Assembly (NCBI RefSeq): GCF_014633365.1
Contig: NC_068350.1
Coordinates: 35,703,119-35,767,118 of the forward strand
DNA: 64,000 nucleotides
Source of the DNA: Diospyros lotus
Taxonomy: Eukaryota; Streptophyta; Magnoliopsida; Ericales; Ebenaceae
Direction: 5' to 3'
Shown: positions 35,882-47,940 of the stretch, in pieces
How positions within the stretch are numbered: the stretch's first letter is position 1
Layout: every line of letters begins with the position of its first letter
Made by a program: the position numbers and the translations under genes
The notes under the pieces: generated by a model
Databases searched by the model: none
Told to the model about the DNA's origin: nothing
The model's input: the letters and a program-made list of their open reading frames with translations, nothing else

Positions 35882-36509
35882 ATCCCCCACATGAGTGTAA
35901 GTGTGTTAAACCAAACAGACCGACACGACACCACAGAGAGCAAACAACAAGTTATGCATCAAGGAATGTGTCTTTTGGACTTGAACCTCCCTTAGTGAGT
36001 ACCTGTCGAACTTACTAAAGAAGTAGTGAGCCCAGCTCTTGAACTACCCTCCTGATGGTAAATCAAGACAACAGATATCACACACAACTCATCTTACACC
36101 TTCGAGTTCTATACGATTGCGTCCATTTTGGTCCTGGACAGTATCCTAAATTCATGAGAGCTCTAGAGAACCCAAGCCTTTAGAACAGTTCTCATAGAAG
36201 CGACCCACTTCTACTCTCACATAGGTAATCATTGATTAAGAGCACTCTGTTAATACTCCTCTTATAACAAGATACCAATATTACCTGTACCATCAACAGA
36301 ATACACACTCTTACTACTGGGAACTGGGAAGGAACTATAAGTTCCTTGGTGTGTAAACTATGAATTATCCCAGCTAGTTTGCCTATTTAACCCAGATCTT
36401 GGGATCTCCAGTCAACTAGGTTAGGTTACCACTGGGTAATTCATTTCACAGGCTTTAACCCCATTCCCTTCGATGCAGAAGTGACTTGGTTCCTCGTCAC
36501 TCCTTTTGT

Positions 36510-39507
36510 CTAAGGATCTGCCAAATTTTCCTTCGACTTCACATAATTAATAGAAATTATTCCATTGGTGAGCAACTGTCTTATAGAATTATGCATACGC
36601 CTTATGTGTCTCGACTTTCCATTGTAGACATTATTTTTAGCTCGCATAGAAGCAGCTAAGTTGTCACAGTAGACACATATGGCATTTACAGGCTTAGGCC
36701 ACAATGGAATGTCTTCAAGGAAATTTCGAAGCCATTCTGCTTCTTCTCCTACTTTATCTAGAGCAAGCAATAAACTCTGACTCCATAGTAGACCGTGCAA
36801 TGCACGTCTGTTTCGAAGACTTCCATGATATAGCGGCTCCACCTAAGGTAAACACATACCCACTAGTCGATTTAGTCTCCATGCTATCCGAGATCCAATT
36901 AGCATCACTAAACCCTTCCAGTACAGGTGGATACCTCATGTAATGCAACCCATACTCTAATGTGTACTTCAAGTACCTGAGTACCCTGACCAGAGCATCC
37001 CAATGGTCATGTCCAAGATTGCTCGTGTATCTTGCCAACCTTCCTACCGAGTAGGCAATATCGGGTCTTGTACAATTCATGATGTACATCAAACTTCCAA
37101 TGACCCGAGCATACTCCAAATGAGATACACCTTCACCATTGTTCTTCTTTAGTTTAGAATTTGGATCAAATGGAGTAATCGCGGGCTTACTCTCGAAATG
37201 ACCAAATCTACACAACACTTTCTCGATATAGTGTGATTGAGAAAATATATATCCTTCAGCATTCTTTGTTATGCGAATACCAAGAATGACATCAACAAGA
37301 CCCAGGTCTTTCATATCAAAGTTGGAATTCAACATCCCTTTTGTGAATTCTATGACACTCCTATCAGTGCCCATTATCAGCATATCATCCACATACAAGC
37401 ACACAACAACACATTCGTGATTTATGGTTTTAACATAAACACATTTATCACAGTCATTTATCTTGAACCCATTTGCAAGTATAGTGTGATCAAATTTCTC
37501 ATGCCATTGCTTTGGTGCCTGTTTCAGTCCATAAAGGGACTTTATAAGTTTGCACACTTTTTTTTCATGTCCCTTTATGACAAACCCTTCAGGTTGTTCC
37601 ATATACACTTCTTCCTTTAAGTCTTCATTTAAAAATGCAGTCTTTACATCCATCTGGTGAATTTCCAAATTGTGTAACGCTGCGATTGCGATCAACACCC
37701 TTATAGATGTGATTCTCATCACTGGAGAATAGGTATCGAAGAAGTCTTGCCCTTCCTTTTGGCGATAGCCTTTAGCTACTAGACAGGCCTTGTACTTATC
37801 AATAGTACCATCAGCCCTTAGTTTCTTTTTAAATATCCATTTGCACCCAATTGGCTTACTTCTCGAAGGTAAGTTAACTAACACCCATGTTTGGTTTTGC
37901 ATAATGGACTCCATCTCACTATTAATCGCCTCCTTCCAATACGGAGCATCAAACGATGTCATAGCCTCATTAAAAGTTTGAGGCTCATCTTCTACCATAT
38001 AGGTTAGGAAATCTGGTCCAAAAGAAGTAGCTTTCTTAGCTCTTTTACTCCTTCTAGGTTCAACCTCGGTCTCCTAACCAACTTGACCCTCAGAAGAGCT
38101 CGCCTCATACTTCTTCTTGGAACCACCGTCACTGTGTCTTTCTTCCTTAAAAGGGAATATGTTCTCAAAGAACTCCACTTCTATTGACTCCATTATGGTG
38201 TTATTATTAATATTAGGAATTTTTTATTTTATCACTAGGAACCTATAGGCAGCACTGTGTAGAGCATAGCCAATAAAGACACAATCTATCGTCTTTGGTC
38301 CAAGTTTGATCCTTTTCGGTAAAGGAACTTGCACCTTAGCCAAACACCCCCACACTTTGAGGATTTTATACGAGGGTTGCTTCCCATTCCACACTTCATA
38401 AGGAGATTTGTCAGTCTTCTTATGTGGAATTCAATTCAAAACTAAGTTTGTTGTAAGCAACGCTTCCCCCCACAAGTTGTGGGGTAAACCTGAACTGTTA
38501 AGCATGCAATTAACCATGTCCTTCAACGTTCGATTTTTCCTTTCAGCTACACCATTTTGTTGTGGTGTGTACTGTGCTGTGGTTTGATGGATTATGCCAT
38601 TAACCTCACAGAACTCAGTGAGAGACGACGATTCATACTCACCACATCTATCTGATCTCTTCACCTTCACTTTCTTCCCAAGTTGATTTTCAACTTCTGC
38701 CTTATATGTCTTGAAAACATCTAAGGTCTCATCCTTACTGTGTAATAAATACACATAGCAATATTTGCTACAATCATCTATGAATGTGACAAAGTACTTT
38801 TTCCCACCTCTAGTAAGAGTATTTTTCATATCACATAAATCATTGTGAATTAAATCGAGTAACTCACTATTTCTTTCCACAGATGGAAACGGTTTCCTCG
38901 TGAATTTTGACTCGACATAGACTTCACATTTGTGCCCTTTGTCAAAGATGAAATTAGGCAATAGTCCTAAATTTACCATTCTTTGGAGAGAACGATAATT
39001 GACGTGCCCTAACCGAGAGTGCCACACATAACACAACTCAACAGAATAAGTGAAAGCCTTGTTCTTATTCTCATTATTTTTGGGAACCTAGGCTAGTACA
39101 TTAAGTTTGAACATACCATCAAGTAAATAACCCCATCCCACATACATACCCCACTTAGTAAAAGTGAACTTGTCTTACTCAAACACTAGTTTGAACCCAT
39201 TTTTATTCAGCAGGGTTCCAGACACCAAGTTCTTCCGGATTTCTGACACGTGGCACACGTCATTAAGGGTAAGTATCTTCCCAAAGGTCCACTTCAGCAA
39301 GACCTTGCCTTTTCCGATCACATGAGATGCAGAGGCATTCCCCATGTATAGCTTCTCAGAGCCGTTAGCACTTTCATATGTGGCGAACAGAGCCCTGTCA
39401 TTGCAGATGTGCTTAGTAGCCCCAATGTCTATCCACCAGCCCTTGGCATTTGACACCATGTAGACATCTGTGACAATTGCAATCAGGTCGACATCTTCTT
39501 CCATCAT
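36510..39507 (-). pseudogene. copia pol: protease, integrase, reverse transcriptase, RNase H (inactivated)
   Basis: Domains in order on the minus strand: protease (39175-39507) with [12 protein letters not shown], where the usual DSGAT is DIGAT; integrase (38431-39036) with WHSRLGHVN, catalytic D, D and E visible in NDLCDMK, KRSDRCGEY and NGVAERKNRTL; reverse transcriptase (36754-37998) with [35 protein letters not shown] and catalytic YVDDM; RNase H ending VKSKENLADP (36510-36842). From protease to reverse transcriptase one frame holds throughout, interrupted by in-frame stops (for example at 39175-39177 and 38431-38433). A frameshift separates reverse transcriptase from the last RNase H segment near 36760-36840. 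It would normally encode the enzymes that copy and integrate the element; it cannot do so here. Confidence 0.92.
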
Positions 39508-39513
39508 GTTGGC

Positions 39514-40398
39514 CTAATTGTTCTTGTGCTGGTTGTTGGCAGAGCCCTGTCCTTTCTTGTGAAGGCAATCAATGGCCCTATGGCCCGTCTTGTCGCACAC
39601 CCAACAACTCCCTTGGATGCGCTTGGTGAAGGTCTTATTTTTGGGACCCATGTTCACGTTCTTCTTCTTGCCTTGTTGTTTCTTGGGCTGAGGTTTAGAA
39701 GCTTCAACCACGTTGGCTCTTGCTTCCATCTTGAGATGAGCTTTATCTCCCTTCCAGTTGTCCTCTTCAATGTGGAGTCTGACAGCCAGATCCTCCATGG
39801 ATAGCTCTTTTCGCTTGTGCTTGAGGTAATTATTGAAGTCTTTCCACGAGGGTGGTAACTTCTCAATCACAACGACAACTTGGAATGGTTCATTTATAAC
39901 CAATCCCTCACTCAACAAGTCACTGAAAAGCACTTACAGTTCTTCCAACTGGTTGACCACCAACTTGGAATCAACCATCTTGTAGTTAAGAAATTTCCCC
40001 ACGAGGAATTTCTTAGTACCAGCATCCTCCAGTTTGTACTTCTTATCCAGAGCATCCCACGGTTCCTTGGCTGTCGGGTAGGCGGTACAATATACGTTGT
40101 ACAGTGAGTCCGCCAAGGCACTCAGTATATAGTTCCGGCACAGGAAGTCCATATGCATCCATGCTTCCTTGGCAGCAACTTCCTCCGCAGTTGCATTCTC
40201 CAGGATAACTGGGCATGCTTCCTTCAGGATATGCGCCAGGTTCAGAGTGGCTAGATAAAAGACCATCTTTTGTTGCCATCTCTTAAAGTCCTCCCCATTG
40301 AACTGTTGTGGCTTCTCAACATGAGTTGTTGGTTTGGAAACAGCTAGACCAACAACAGAGGCCGTAGGGACGTTGGTGTTAGGGGCAGCCATCTTCAA
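39514..40398 (-). pseudogene. copia gag, one in-frame stop
   Basis: Capsid-like protein of the copia element. The start (40398) gives MKMAAPNTNVPTASVVG, then FNGEDFKRWQQKMVFYL and WDALDKKYKLEDAG, typical of plant copia gag. A CCHC zinc knuckle (CWVCDKTGHRAIDC) lies near the end, coded around 39570-39615. A TAA at 39934-39936 interrupts the frame after residue 154 and a TAG at 39514-39516 ends it just before the protease region, which continues in the same frame. Broken but otherwise well preserved. Confidence 0.9.
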
Positions 40399-40450
40399 CT
40401 TATGGAAAGAATTTTCAGTTTATTTTCCTTTCAAAAGTCTGTCTTCAGAA

Positions 40451-41359
40451 TGTTAGAACCGTAGCACAATATGTTCGTAAACTAAACAGCTAATCAATGT
40501 CCCAAAACGACACGACTAAAGTAGAGTCCCAAAAAAGCCAACAGCAGCAATATATATATATATATATATATATATTCAGTTCACCAACTACAGCAGATAA
40601 CAACACAACGTAACAGCAGTAGCCAGCAAGAAATGATAGAGGCTTAAACTCAAACTTAGAACTTGGACATCGCAAACCGCATAAGGGAAGAAGACATAGA
40701 CCGAGGCACGCTTGGAAGCGCTGACCTGAAGATAGACTCGGCCTGCTCCGATCACTGGCAAGCTCCGGCGGCTGTCAAAGCAGGATACAACGGTCTTGCT
40801 TCGGCGAATGGCGACCTCAAACGACCGGATCTGGTAAAACTGAAGGGGGTTGCTCTCTGTGGAATAGAATACGAATGAGGAGGGAAGGCAGACGCTACAA
40901 CTCGAATGATTAGAACAGGGGGCTCGACCAACCTTTCATAGGCTGTGTCGAGGGCACCGAGACGACGATCATTCAAGTCGGTATTGATCGCAACTTGAAT
41001 GCCCGACGCTTGAGGAAGATGAACAGGCAGCGAAATTAACAAGGAAGCTGTTTCGGGTATCCAGACCTGCTTCTAGAAGAAGCAAAAATAAAGTTAAAGA
41101 AAATAATTTATTTTTAAATTTTCTTTATATAAAAATATATCTATATGACCCGACCCGCCCGCCCGTCCGACCGACCGACCGGATGAACGGCTAGCGTGTG
41201 GGCCAAGAGGTTTGCCTGCTCACAAAATCTGGGTGCCCCTTAGGGCCCAAACCCAAGTGTGAGGGAGGAGTATAAATACTCACTCTCACCTCTTTACACA
41301 ACCAATGTGGGACAACCACCCACACACACACTTATACTCACACACTAGGAAAAACAACA
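40451..41359 (-). repeat. 5' LTR of the copia element
   Basis: 909 bp, same ends as the 3' LTR (TGTTGTTTTTCC ... GGTTCTAACA on the minus strand). It has a longer (AT)n run at 40550-40574 and a few small indels relative to the other copy, so the insertion is not recent. The sequence next to it on the internal side (TTCTGAAGACAG) is not an obvious initiator-Met primer site. Confidence 0.92.
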
Positions 41360-41660
41360 GTTATCACTTGGTCATTGAACTTTAAAATGTTACATGTTAC
41401 TCACTCATCTTTCAACATCATTTCTTATCTGTCATTCATTAGCTATCTGTTAGTTAGAGTTAACCATATCAAACGAAAAACACACGTGACGTTGATGTGG
41501 ATTGATAGTGGCATTAATTGCCAATCATAATCTGTCACGTGTCCAACCCCCCCACCCCTACCTCCCTCATTCTCCATACCTCTCTCATTCTCTTTCTATC
41601 TCTTGCCTTTAGTTTCATCAGCAGTAGCAGACTCGTCATTCACCACTGTTGCACCTATCC
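41360..41660. repeat. left inverted-repeat arm of the Pack-MULE (inner part)
   Basis: Inverted copy of about 49695-49990. Shared words in order: TTTAAAATGTTAC / TTTAAAATGTTGC, AACGAAAAACA, GGCATTAATTGCCAATCATA, CACGTGTCCAA / CATGTGTCCAA, TCTATCTCTTG. The outermost 37 bases of this arm (34963-34999) lie on the far side of the copia insertion. Confidence 0.8.
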
Positions 41661-41869
41661 CCATAGCCTCCATCGGCGTTTGCTACCATAGCCTACATCG
41701 ATGATCGCCGCCGTAGCCTTCATTGACAGAGGCGAATAGCTACCACTGCAAACCAGAAACAAAGAGGGAAACAGAGAAGCAAAGAAAAATGACAAATTTT
41801 GCAATACAAGCAGAGCCACAGTGATGAGAGAGAGCGAAGAATATTAGATGGTGCTTTTTTAAGGGTGCA

Positions 41870-42251
41870 AGGAGACTAGGAAGAACACCATTGGATGGGA
41901 CAACAAGGTTGAAAATGACAGCAGACTCAGCCACAAGTCTGGCCTTTCTCCATTTTGGAAATGGTGAGAAGCTCTTCCACTGCCATCTCACAACCTCCAA
42001 CATCATCGTCGACTTCTTGGGCAACGCCTGCATCTCATATGCCGACCTCCACCATCTCTTCCCAATCCCACCTCCTCTTTCTCAGACGATACTTACAGAG
42101 CACCAGAGTTGGCCCACAACACCCCGTCAGCGGTGCTCACAACACCAAGTTCTTGCAAGCATGCAACATCTACACCTTCAGGGAAGTGCTGCTGGAGATC
42201 TTGACAGGAAAAATCGTCGATGGCGACGAAGCAGGAACTAGCTTGGCCAAG
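41870..42251 (+). pseudogene. captured receptor-like kinase fragment, 5' part
   Basis: The plus strand codes, with frame changes, for a stretch of an LRR receptor-like kinase domain: RLKMTADSATSLAFLHFG, then FHCHLTTSNIIVD (subdomain VIb region, where the usual HRD is replaced as in pseudokinase-type LRR kinases), FLGNACISYADLHHL, then in another frame DTYRAPEL (subdomain VIII), and in a third frame YTFREVLLEILTGK (subdomain IX). It continues without loss at 49577 after the gypsy insertion, where AAG-TGG joins LAK to WVKLMVEEK. No N-terminal kinase lobe, LRRs or start are present, so this is a gene fragment carried by the Pack-MULE. Confidence 0.82.
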
Positions 42252-43019
42252 TGATGCGAGCAAATGAAGATCTCTTTGATTGCATCTAAAAACCCACAAA
42301 CAATATAAGCATCATCTAGAGGAAGTTAAACCAAATCTAAGCAAACGAAACAAAAAAATAGAAAAAAAAATTATATAAATGCCACACTCCAGAATAAGAG
42401 AAGAAGAAGTTGGGAGTGATAAGCCTTGGAAATTGAACGCCACAGGATTGGAACAATCTTGATGAGTCTCAAGTTCTTGGAAAAGCCAAATGGGAAAGTT
42501 CTTCTTTCAAGAAGCACAAAAAATAACTAACCTTTTGAAGTGTTTATAGTCCCCTTTAAATAGAAAAGGAAATATGAAATAACTACTAATCTAAAATAAC
42601 TACCCATAAACTCAATAACTACCCAAATGCTCTATAACTACTAGCCACACACACACCCCACTACCTTAATGACTGGCCCCCTCTTTCTCCATGCCTATAA
42701 ATATAATTTAACAAATTAAAATTATAAATTAGATAACTATTTTTGGTCGGGTACACATGGGCATGAGCTTGGCTGCAACGTGTCATCTTCTAATAGGTTG
42801 ATGCATCAATTTAGGTCCACTAGCATGCTGATTAAATGGACATAGACTTGACTTCCACTTGTTTTTTTCCAATTGGTAGATGCATTAGTAAAGACTTGTT
42901 TGGCTCGAATGTCTTCAATTTGCCCATTAAGTGTCTCTCTCATTTTCTTTTCCTTTGCTCGGGTGATTGGACCTCATTGTAGGCTTAGAGGATCTTTCGC
43001 TTCTTCATTGATCTCATTA
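42252..43019 (-). repeat. 3' LTR of the gypsy element
   Basis: 768 bp, direct copy of 48826-49571. On the minus strand it starts TAATGAGATC (the usual TG is TA in both copies) and ends CTCGCATCA. Differences from the 5' LTR are substitutions plus small indels. Confidence 0.9.
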
Positions 43020-43021
43020 GT

Positions 43022-43411
43022 CCCCCTCTCCTCAAGAGGATTCGTCCATGAATCATCACCTACATCAAAAGGGGTTAAATCAAAAACAATAAAGGTGGCA
43101 CTTATATTATACTCACCAGGTAGGTCCAACTTGTAGGCGTTGTCATTAATCCTAGCAATCACTTGAAATGGTCCATCACCCCTAGGATGCAACTTAGAAG
43201 GCCTTAGAGTTTGGTATCTCTCTTTGCTCATATGTACCCAAACCCAATCACCTGGTTCAAAAACCAGTTTCTTTTGGCCTTTGTTGGCTTGAGTAGCATA
43301 TTGTTCGGTTTTTCTTTGAATGTGATGCTGGACTTTCTCATGCATTTGTTTCACCATTTTTGCTTTTCGCTTTCCATCTAAGTGATACCATTTCTGATTT
43401 TCGCTTTTCAT
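43022..43411 (-). pseudogene. gypsy integrase C-terminal end
   Basis: Minus-strand frame with EPGDWVWVHMSKERYQTLRP, KLHPRGDGPFQVIARIND and NAYKLDLPGEYNISATF, the usual end of a plant gypsy integrase. It runs into the 3' LTR (DPLSLQ codes inside it). The catalytic core upstream is absent. Confidence 0.85.
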
Positions 43412-43420
43412 CTGCTAGCA

Positions 43421-44220
43421 TCAATTTTGGTATTAGAGCCAGGTTCTAAATCAGGTTTGGAATCATCTAAAAAAAAAAAAAAACACTTCAAGTTTATGGA
43501 ATCTGTTAATTTCCATATTTTGAATAGGTTCTAACCCTGTTGTTTTTGTTTTTGTTGTTTCCTTTATTCCAAATTCCAATTTTGTTCTTATGTTCTTCTT
43601 TTCTACCCTTTGAATTTTGTTCTCGTTGGTCTCCTTTTATTCATCCTTTGACTCTATTCTTATTGTACTTATTTTTTTTTTCATGCGTTGTTTTGTGTCT
43701 ATGCTTAAATGTTACTAGGTTACTTTTGATGCCTCGTGATCTGTTCATCTTGATTTTGTGAACTCTAATAGCCTTCATTATTGTCGTTTGTGTGAATCAA
43801 TTGAACCCGCACACCCATACATAAAGAGGTGCTAGATTTCAAGAATCAAACCAATATTCAAATAGCGAAATTTTTGTGCTTATAAAAAAAAAAAAATTCA
43901 ATCAAGCACATTAAAAAAAAACATACAAAAAATCAGTGGGTACATAGCATTTTAACACACAACCAGAGTTTATTTTCTCCCTAATTCATGCAAGGCTTTG
44001 GAGACTTTGACGAATCTGGTTTTTTTTTTTATTTCCCAAGTCCATCCATTGTTATTAAATTTCATGTTCAAAATTTACTCAATTATGTGTTCCTTGTTCC
44101 AATCTAACCCGATTTATAACTCTTTGCAAATTGGGTTGTCCATAGATTTAACTTTCTTAATTATAGTTGTTGAGTTCTTTTAAAAGCTAATTGAGAAAGT
44201 TGAGTGGTATCAGAGTCGGC
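43421..44220 (+). repeat. inverted copy of the gypsy leader with two primer-site-like motifs
   Basis: This segment is the inverted copy of about 48050-48826: shared words TAAATTGCATGT..., AACCAGATT / AATCTGGTT, TTTGCAAATTGGGTTGTCC and CTAATTGAGAAAGTTGAGTGG. It begins with TGGTATTAGAGCC (43428-43440) and ends with TGGTATCAGAGTC (44206-44218), both like initiator-Met primer sites but facing the opposite way to the host element. It has replaced the missing part of pol. Confidence 0.7.
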
Positions 44221-44379
44221 CTCATGGCTCCCAGTGCAAGCGAGCGGCGATGAAAGTGATGTCGGCATTGCAGTGTTCACCCAATACTAGCAGTGGCTAG
44301 TGCACAGCCTGCCATCGTGGGTGCCAGGCTACAAAGCGTGGTGGTATATTATGGTCCACTGCAAGGTATGAGACTTGTC

Positions 44380-45460
44380 CCACATTGGAAGTTATGCTCT
44401 ATTCTTGCCCCTCAAAGACAACAAACCACTTGGAATGTCATTGGAAAAGACATCATCAAACTCCTGCAAAAGAGATTTAACACCACTAGGCAAAGAAATG
44501 TTAAATTCATTAGTATTTAAGCATGTCTCTTTGTATAAGAGTACAAACATAGGCTGCCTAACATAAAAAAACACTCCTCATATCTCTCTCTTTTGTATAA
44601 AAACTTCATTTTTTCTCTCTATTTTTCCCTTTTCACTCTTTGAATTTTTTTCATTTTTATTGTCATTGTTCCTTTTTTCAACCTTCTTTCTTCTCTATGA
44701 ATTTCTTTCCTTTTGAATCCCCTTAGATTCACTCTCTTCTTCCTTACTCTTTTGTTCTCCCTCCTTTTTATTTCCCTTATTCTCATTCCCTCTTTTCTTT
44801 TCATTCTCTTTTTTAACCCTCATATGATCTTCATATATCTGTTGGGGTATCAAGGGTACAAGAGTAACGGACTTCCCATTCATTACAAAAGAGTATTTGT
44901 TAGTGTATTCGTCATGCTTAACCCGCCTATCAAACTGCCATGGCCTCCCTAAGAGGATATGACCAAATTGCATTGGCATAACATCACAAAAAACCTCATC
45001 ACAATACCTACCAATGGAAAATGAAATCAGCACTTGTTTATTTACCTTAATCTCACCACAATCATTCAACCATTGTAGCTTGTATAGCCGGGGATGTGTT
45101 TGAGTTGGCAAATTCAGCTTCTCCACCAATTTTGTGCAAGCTACATTGGTGCAACTTCCTCCATCAATAATCATTCTACAGGCTCTCTCTTTGATGTGGC
45201 ACTTTGTGCGAAAAATGTTACCACGTTGCACCTCATTCTCTTCTCTTGCCTGCAAATTCAAAGCTTTCCTTGTCACCAAAGCGACTCCATCCGCGGGACG
45301 CTCTTCTCCATCACTCTCATCCATTAGTGGTAAAAATTCAACCTCTATCTCACATTTAGTTTCTACCTCTCCATTGCTCCTTAAAACCATTGTCCTTTTG
45401 CTTGGACATTGAGATGCAATATGCTCATTTCCTAAACACTTAAAACATTTTATATCCCTA
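44380..45460 (-). pseudogene. gypsy zinc knuckle, protease and start of reverse transcriptase
   Basis: On the minus strand: a CCHC knuckle (CFKCLGNEHIASQC, about 45400-45450), then a retropepsin-like domain in 44695-45390 with MIIDGGSCTNVA (the usual active-site DSG appears as DGG) and GHILLGRPWQFDRRV, then a K/E-rich linker, then LLQEFDDVFSNDIPSGL (44392-44568), which normally leads into reverse transcriptase. The frame breaks after SLRGKNRA and the rest of pol is gone. Known gypsy order supports the call. Confidence 0.82.
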
Positions 45461-45699
45461 TTTCTATTAGATTGAGGTTCAGGAGTACCTTTCTCCTTGC
45501 TAGCACTTCCTTGCCCTTGTAAGGCTTGGGCTCAAATTTGGTTTCCAAGTAGAAGATGAACCCAAAATGTGTCCCACTCGTGCAACACCTTTTCTTTTAA
45601 GCTGCCTCTAAACCTTCATGGCCATGTATACCATATCCTCTAACTCAACATAATGTTGCAGCTCCACCACATTAGCAATGTCTCTATTTAGCCCTTATA

Positions 45700-47940
45700 A
45701 AAACCTAGCCATGGTTGCCTCTCTATCTTCCTCCACATTGGCTCAGATCATGGCAACCTCTATTTCTTTGTGGTAATCCTCCACATTCTGGGCACCTTGA
45801 GTGAGGCCTTGCAGCCGCTGGTACAAGTCTCGATAGTGTATGACTTGGAATAAATCTCTTTCTCATGATTGACTTCATTTGCTCCCAAGTGCCCATGGGG
45901 CCTTCATGGTTTCTTCTTTTATTCAAAACAACTTGATCCCACCAAATTATAACATATTCAGTAAATTCAACCACAACAAGTTTTACCTTTTTGTCCTCGA
46001 AGTAGTTGTGACAGTCAAACACAAGTTCCACTTTCTTTTTCCACTCTAAGTAGGCTTCCGTATCATTCTTTCCTTGAAATAAAGGAATATTTATTTTAAT
46101 ACTCCCCAAGTCACGATCATAGGTGTCCCTCCTTCCCGAATTCCCCCCACCAAATCTGTTAGCCCATTCATTACCCTATCTGTTTGTGGCTTGATCCTCA
46201 AATTCAAGCTCTTCATCTCCATCTCGATCTAGAGTTCCTAGCCTCCTCAAATTTCTCCTTCCAAATATGTGGTCGAATCTTGGCAAAGTAGATTGATCAT
46301 CAAAGTCTAGGTCATCTTCTCCATAATACTGATATCCATCAAGATAACTTTGTCTCCCCAAGTTAGCACTTTCACGAGCTATTCCTCTTCTCACATCGCA
46401 TTACAAGAAAAATTAGTTTTAGTGACGGAAAAATCCGTTACTAAAAATAAAAATTTCGTCACTAAATTTTTTAGTGACAGGTTTAGTGATGGGTAAGGAA
46501 TCTGTCACTAAAGTGGGCGTCACTAAATTTTAGTGACGGATTTTTGGATTTCGTCACATTTTAGTAAAAGGGTTGCAGAGCCGTCACAGTCTGTGACAGG
46601 AATTCCTTGTCATAGATCCTTTTAAAAAATTAAAAAAAATAAAAATTTTAAATTAATTTTAAAGTAAAAAAATAAAAAATTAATAAATAACAAAAATAGT
46701 TTTAAAATTTTAAATTATAGATATAATAAATAAAAAATTAAAATTAATTATAGAAATAATTAAAATTTTACATTAAAAAGAAAATATTAAAAATTTGAAA
46801 TTGAATACTTTTAGTGTTTTAAATAAAAAAATAATATTTATTAATATAATTACATAACAAAATAAGATACATTTATACCATGACTACTAAATAATAATCA
46901 ATAAATTTTACATTTTAATTTCTAAATGTAACAAATAATATAAACAATTAAACTAAAACTAAACTACACAAAATACCTAAAATTAAACTAATACAAAACA
47001 ATTAACTTTAAACAATTAAAGTAAACTAACTAACAACACTGAATAACACAAAATAACTAAAATTAAACTAACAAAAAATAACTAACTTTAAACAATTAAA
47101 CTAAACTAAACTAAAATACAGAATAATTAAAATTAAACTAACATAAAATAACTATTAACTGAATAATAAAACTAACTTTAAATTAAATTACCTCCAAAAG
47201 ATTGAAAAAGCGATAGTAATAGCATAGAGGCAGCAACGGACGAAGAAAACAACGAGGGGGGAGATGTGGGAGAAGAGAGAAATCGCAGAGGGAGATGGGG
47301 AAAAAGAAAACAATGCAGAGGGAGATGTGGGAGAAGAGAGAAATTGTAGAGGAAGATGGGGAAAAAGAAAACAGCGCGGGGAAAAGAGAGGGAGGGCAGG
47401 ATTTTAAAGTCATTGTTTAGTGACGAGGCTGATAGCCCGTCACAAAATCTGTGATGGGGGCTGACATCCCCGTCACTAAACAACGAGTTTAGTGACGGGA
47501 CTGTCAGCCCCTGTCACTAAATTTGTGACGGGACTGACAGCCCGTCACTAAATCTGTGACGGGGGCTGATAGCCCCGTTACTAAATTTGTGACGGGGTTG
47601 ACAGCCCGTCACTAAATCTGTGACGGGGGATGATTGCCCCATCACTAAATCTGAAATTTTATATAAAACTAACCTTAAATTTTTTAATGACCGGTGTCTG
47701 TCACTAATTTGTGACGGGTATGTTCCCGTCACTAAATTTAAATTTTCTTGTAGTGTCGGTTGGGGCAACTTCTCGCATTTCTATTCGATCAGCCAATTCT
47801 CCAAACATAACATTGAGGTGTTCAAAGTGTTGTTGCATTGCTTGGATCAGAAATGAATTGTCCCTACTCCCTTCTTCTCTAACTCGTTTGTCCTTTGGAT
47901 CCATGTTAGTATCCTGCATTAAAATTCAGATATAATCTCA
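45700..47940 (-). pseudogene. gypsy gag, interrupted by a CACTA element
   Basis: Pieces of one gag frame on the minus strand: the N-terminal part (47756-47919, MQDTNMDPKDKRV ... IEMREVAPTD) continues after the CACTA insertion as VRRGIARESANLGRQ (46176-46398), then the capsid domain (45723-46109) with FQGKNDTEAYLEWKKKVE and WEQMKSIMRKRFIP. Dropping the CACTA and one TCG joins the two sides in frame. Further stops and small frame changes (near 46109-46176 and after 45800) inactivate it. Confidence 0.83.
46399..47755. mobile_element. non-autonomous CACTA (En/Spm-type) element
   Basis: The right end, complemented, is CACTACAAGAAAATTT, the hallmark of CACTA elements; the left end is CATTACAAGAAAAATT (one change in the CACTA). 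The 3-bp flank TCG is identical on both sides (46396-46398 and 47756-47758). Subterminal regions are packed with GTGACGG / CCGTCAC words; the right side (47417-47755) has tandem palindromic units ending in CCCGTCACTAAA. The middle (46620-47160) is very A-rich, with no transposase. Subterminal arrays of this sort are the transposase binding sites of the family. At 1,357 bp it depends on an outside transposase. Confidence 0.93.

Larger units (their letters stand above)
35000..41359 (-). mobile_element. full-length Ty1/copia retrotransposon inside the left MULE arm
   Basis: Two direct LTRs (35000-35881 and 40451-41359) enclose gag and pol on the minus strand in copia order: gag, protease, integrase, reverse transcriptase, RNase H. 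The polypurine tract TGTGGGGGATTG lies at 35882-35893, next to the 3' LTR. All main domains are present but broken by several stops and a frameshift. The bases flanking the LTRs (CATTT, GTTAT) do not match, so a target duplication is not visible. The insertion is still certain, because the MULE arm resumes on the far side. Confidence 0.93.

Noticed and set aside
47178..47483. 101-codon frame within the CACTA element
   Set aside because: Serine/proline/phenylalanine run from purine-rich repeats on the opposite strand; no similarity to CACTA transposase.
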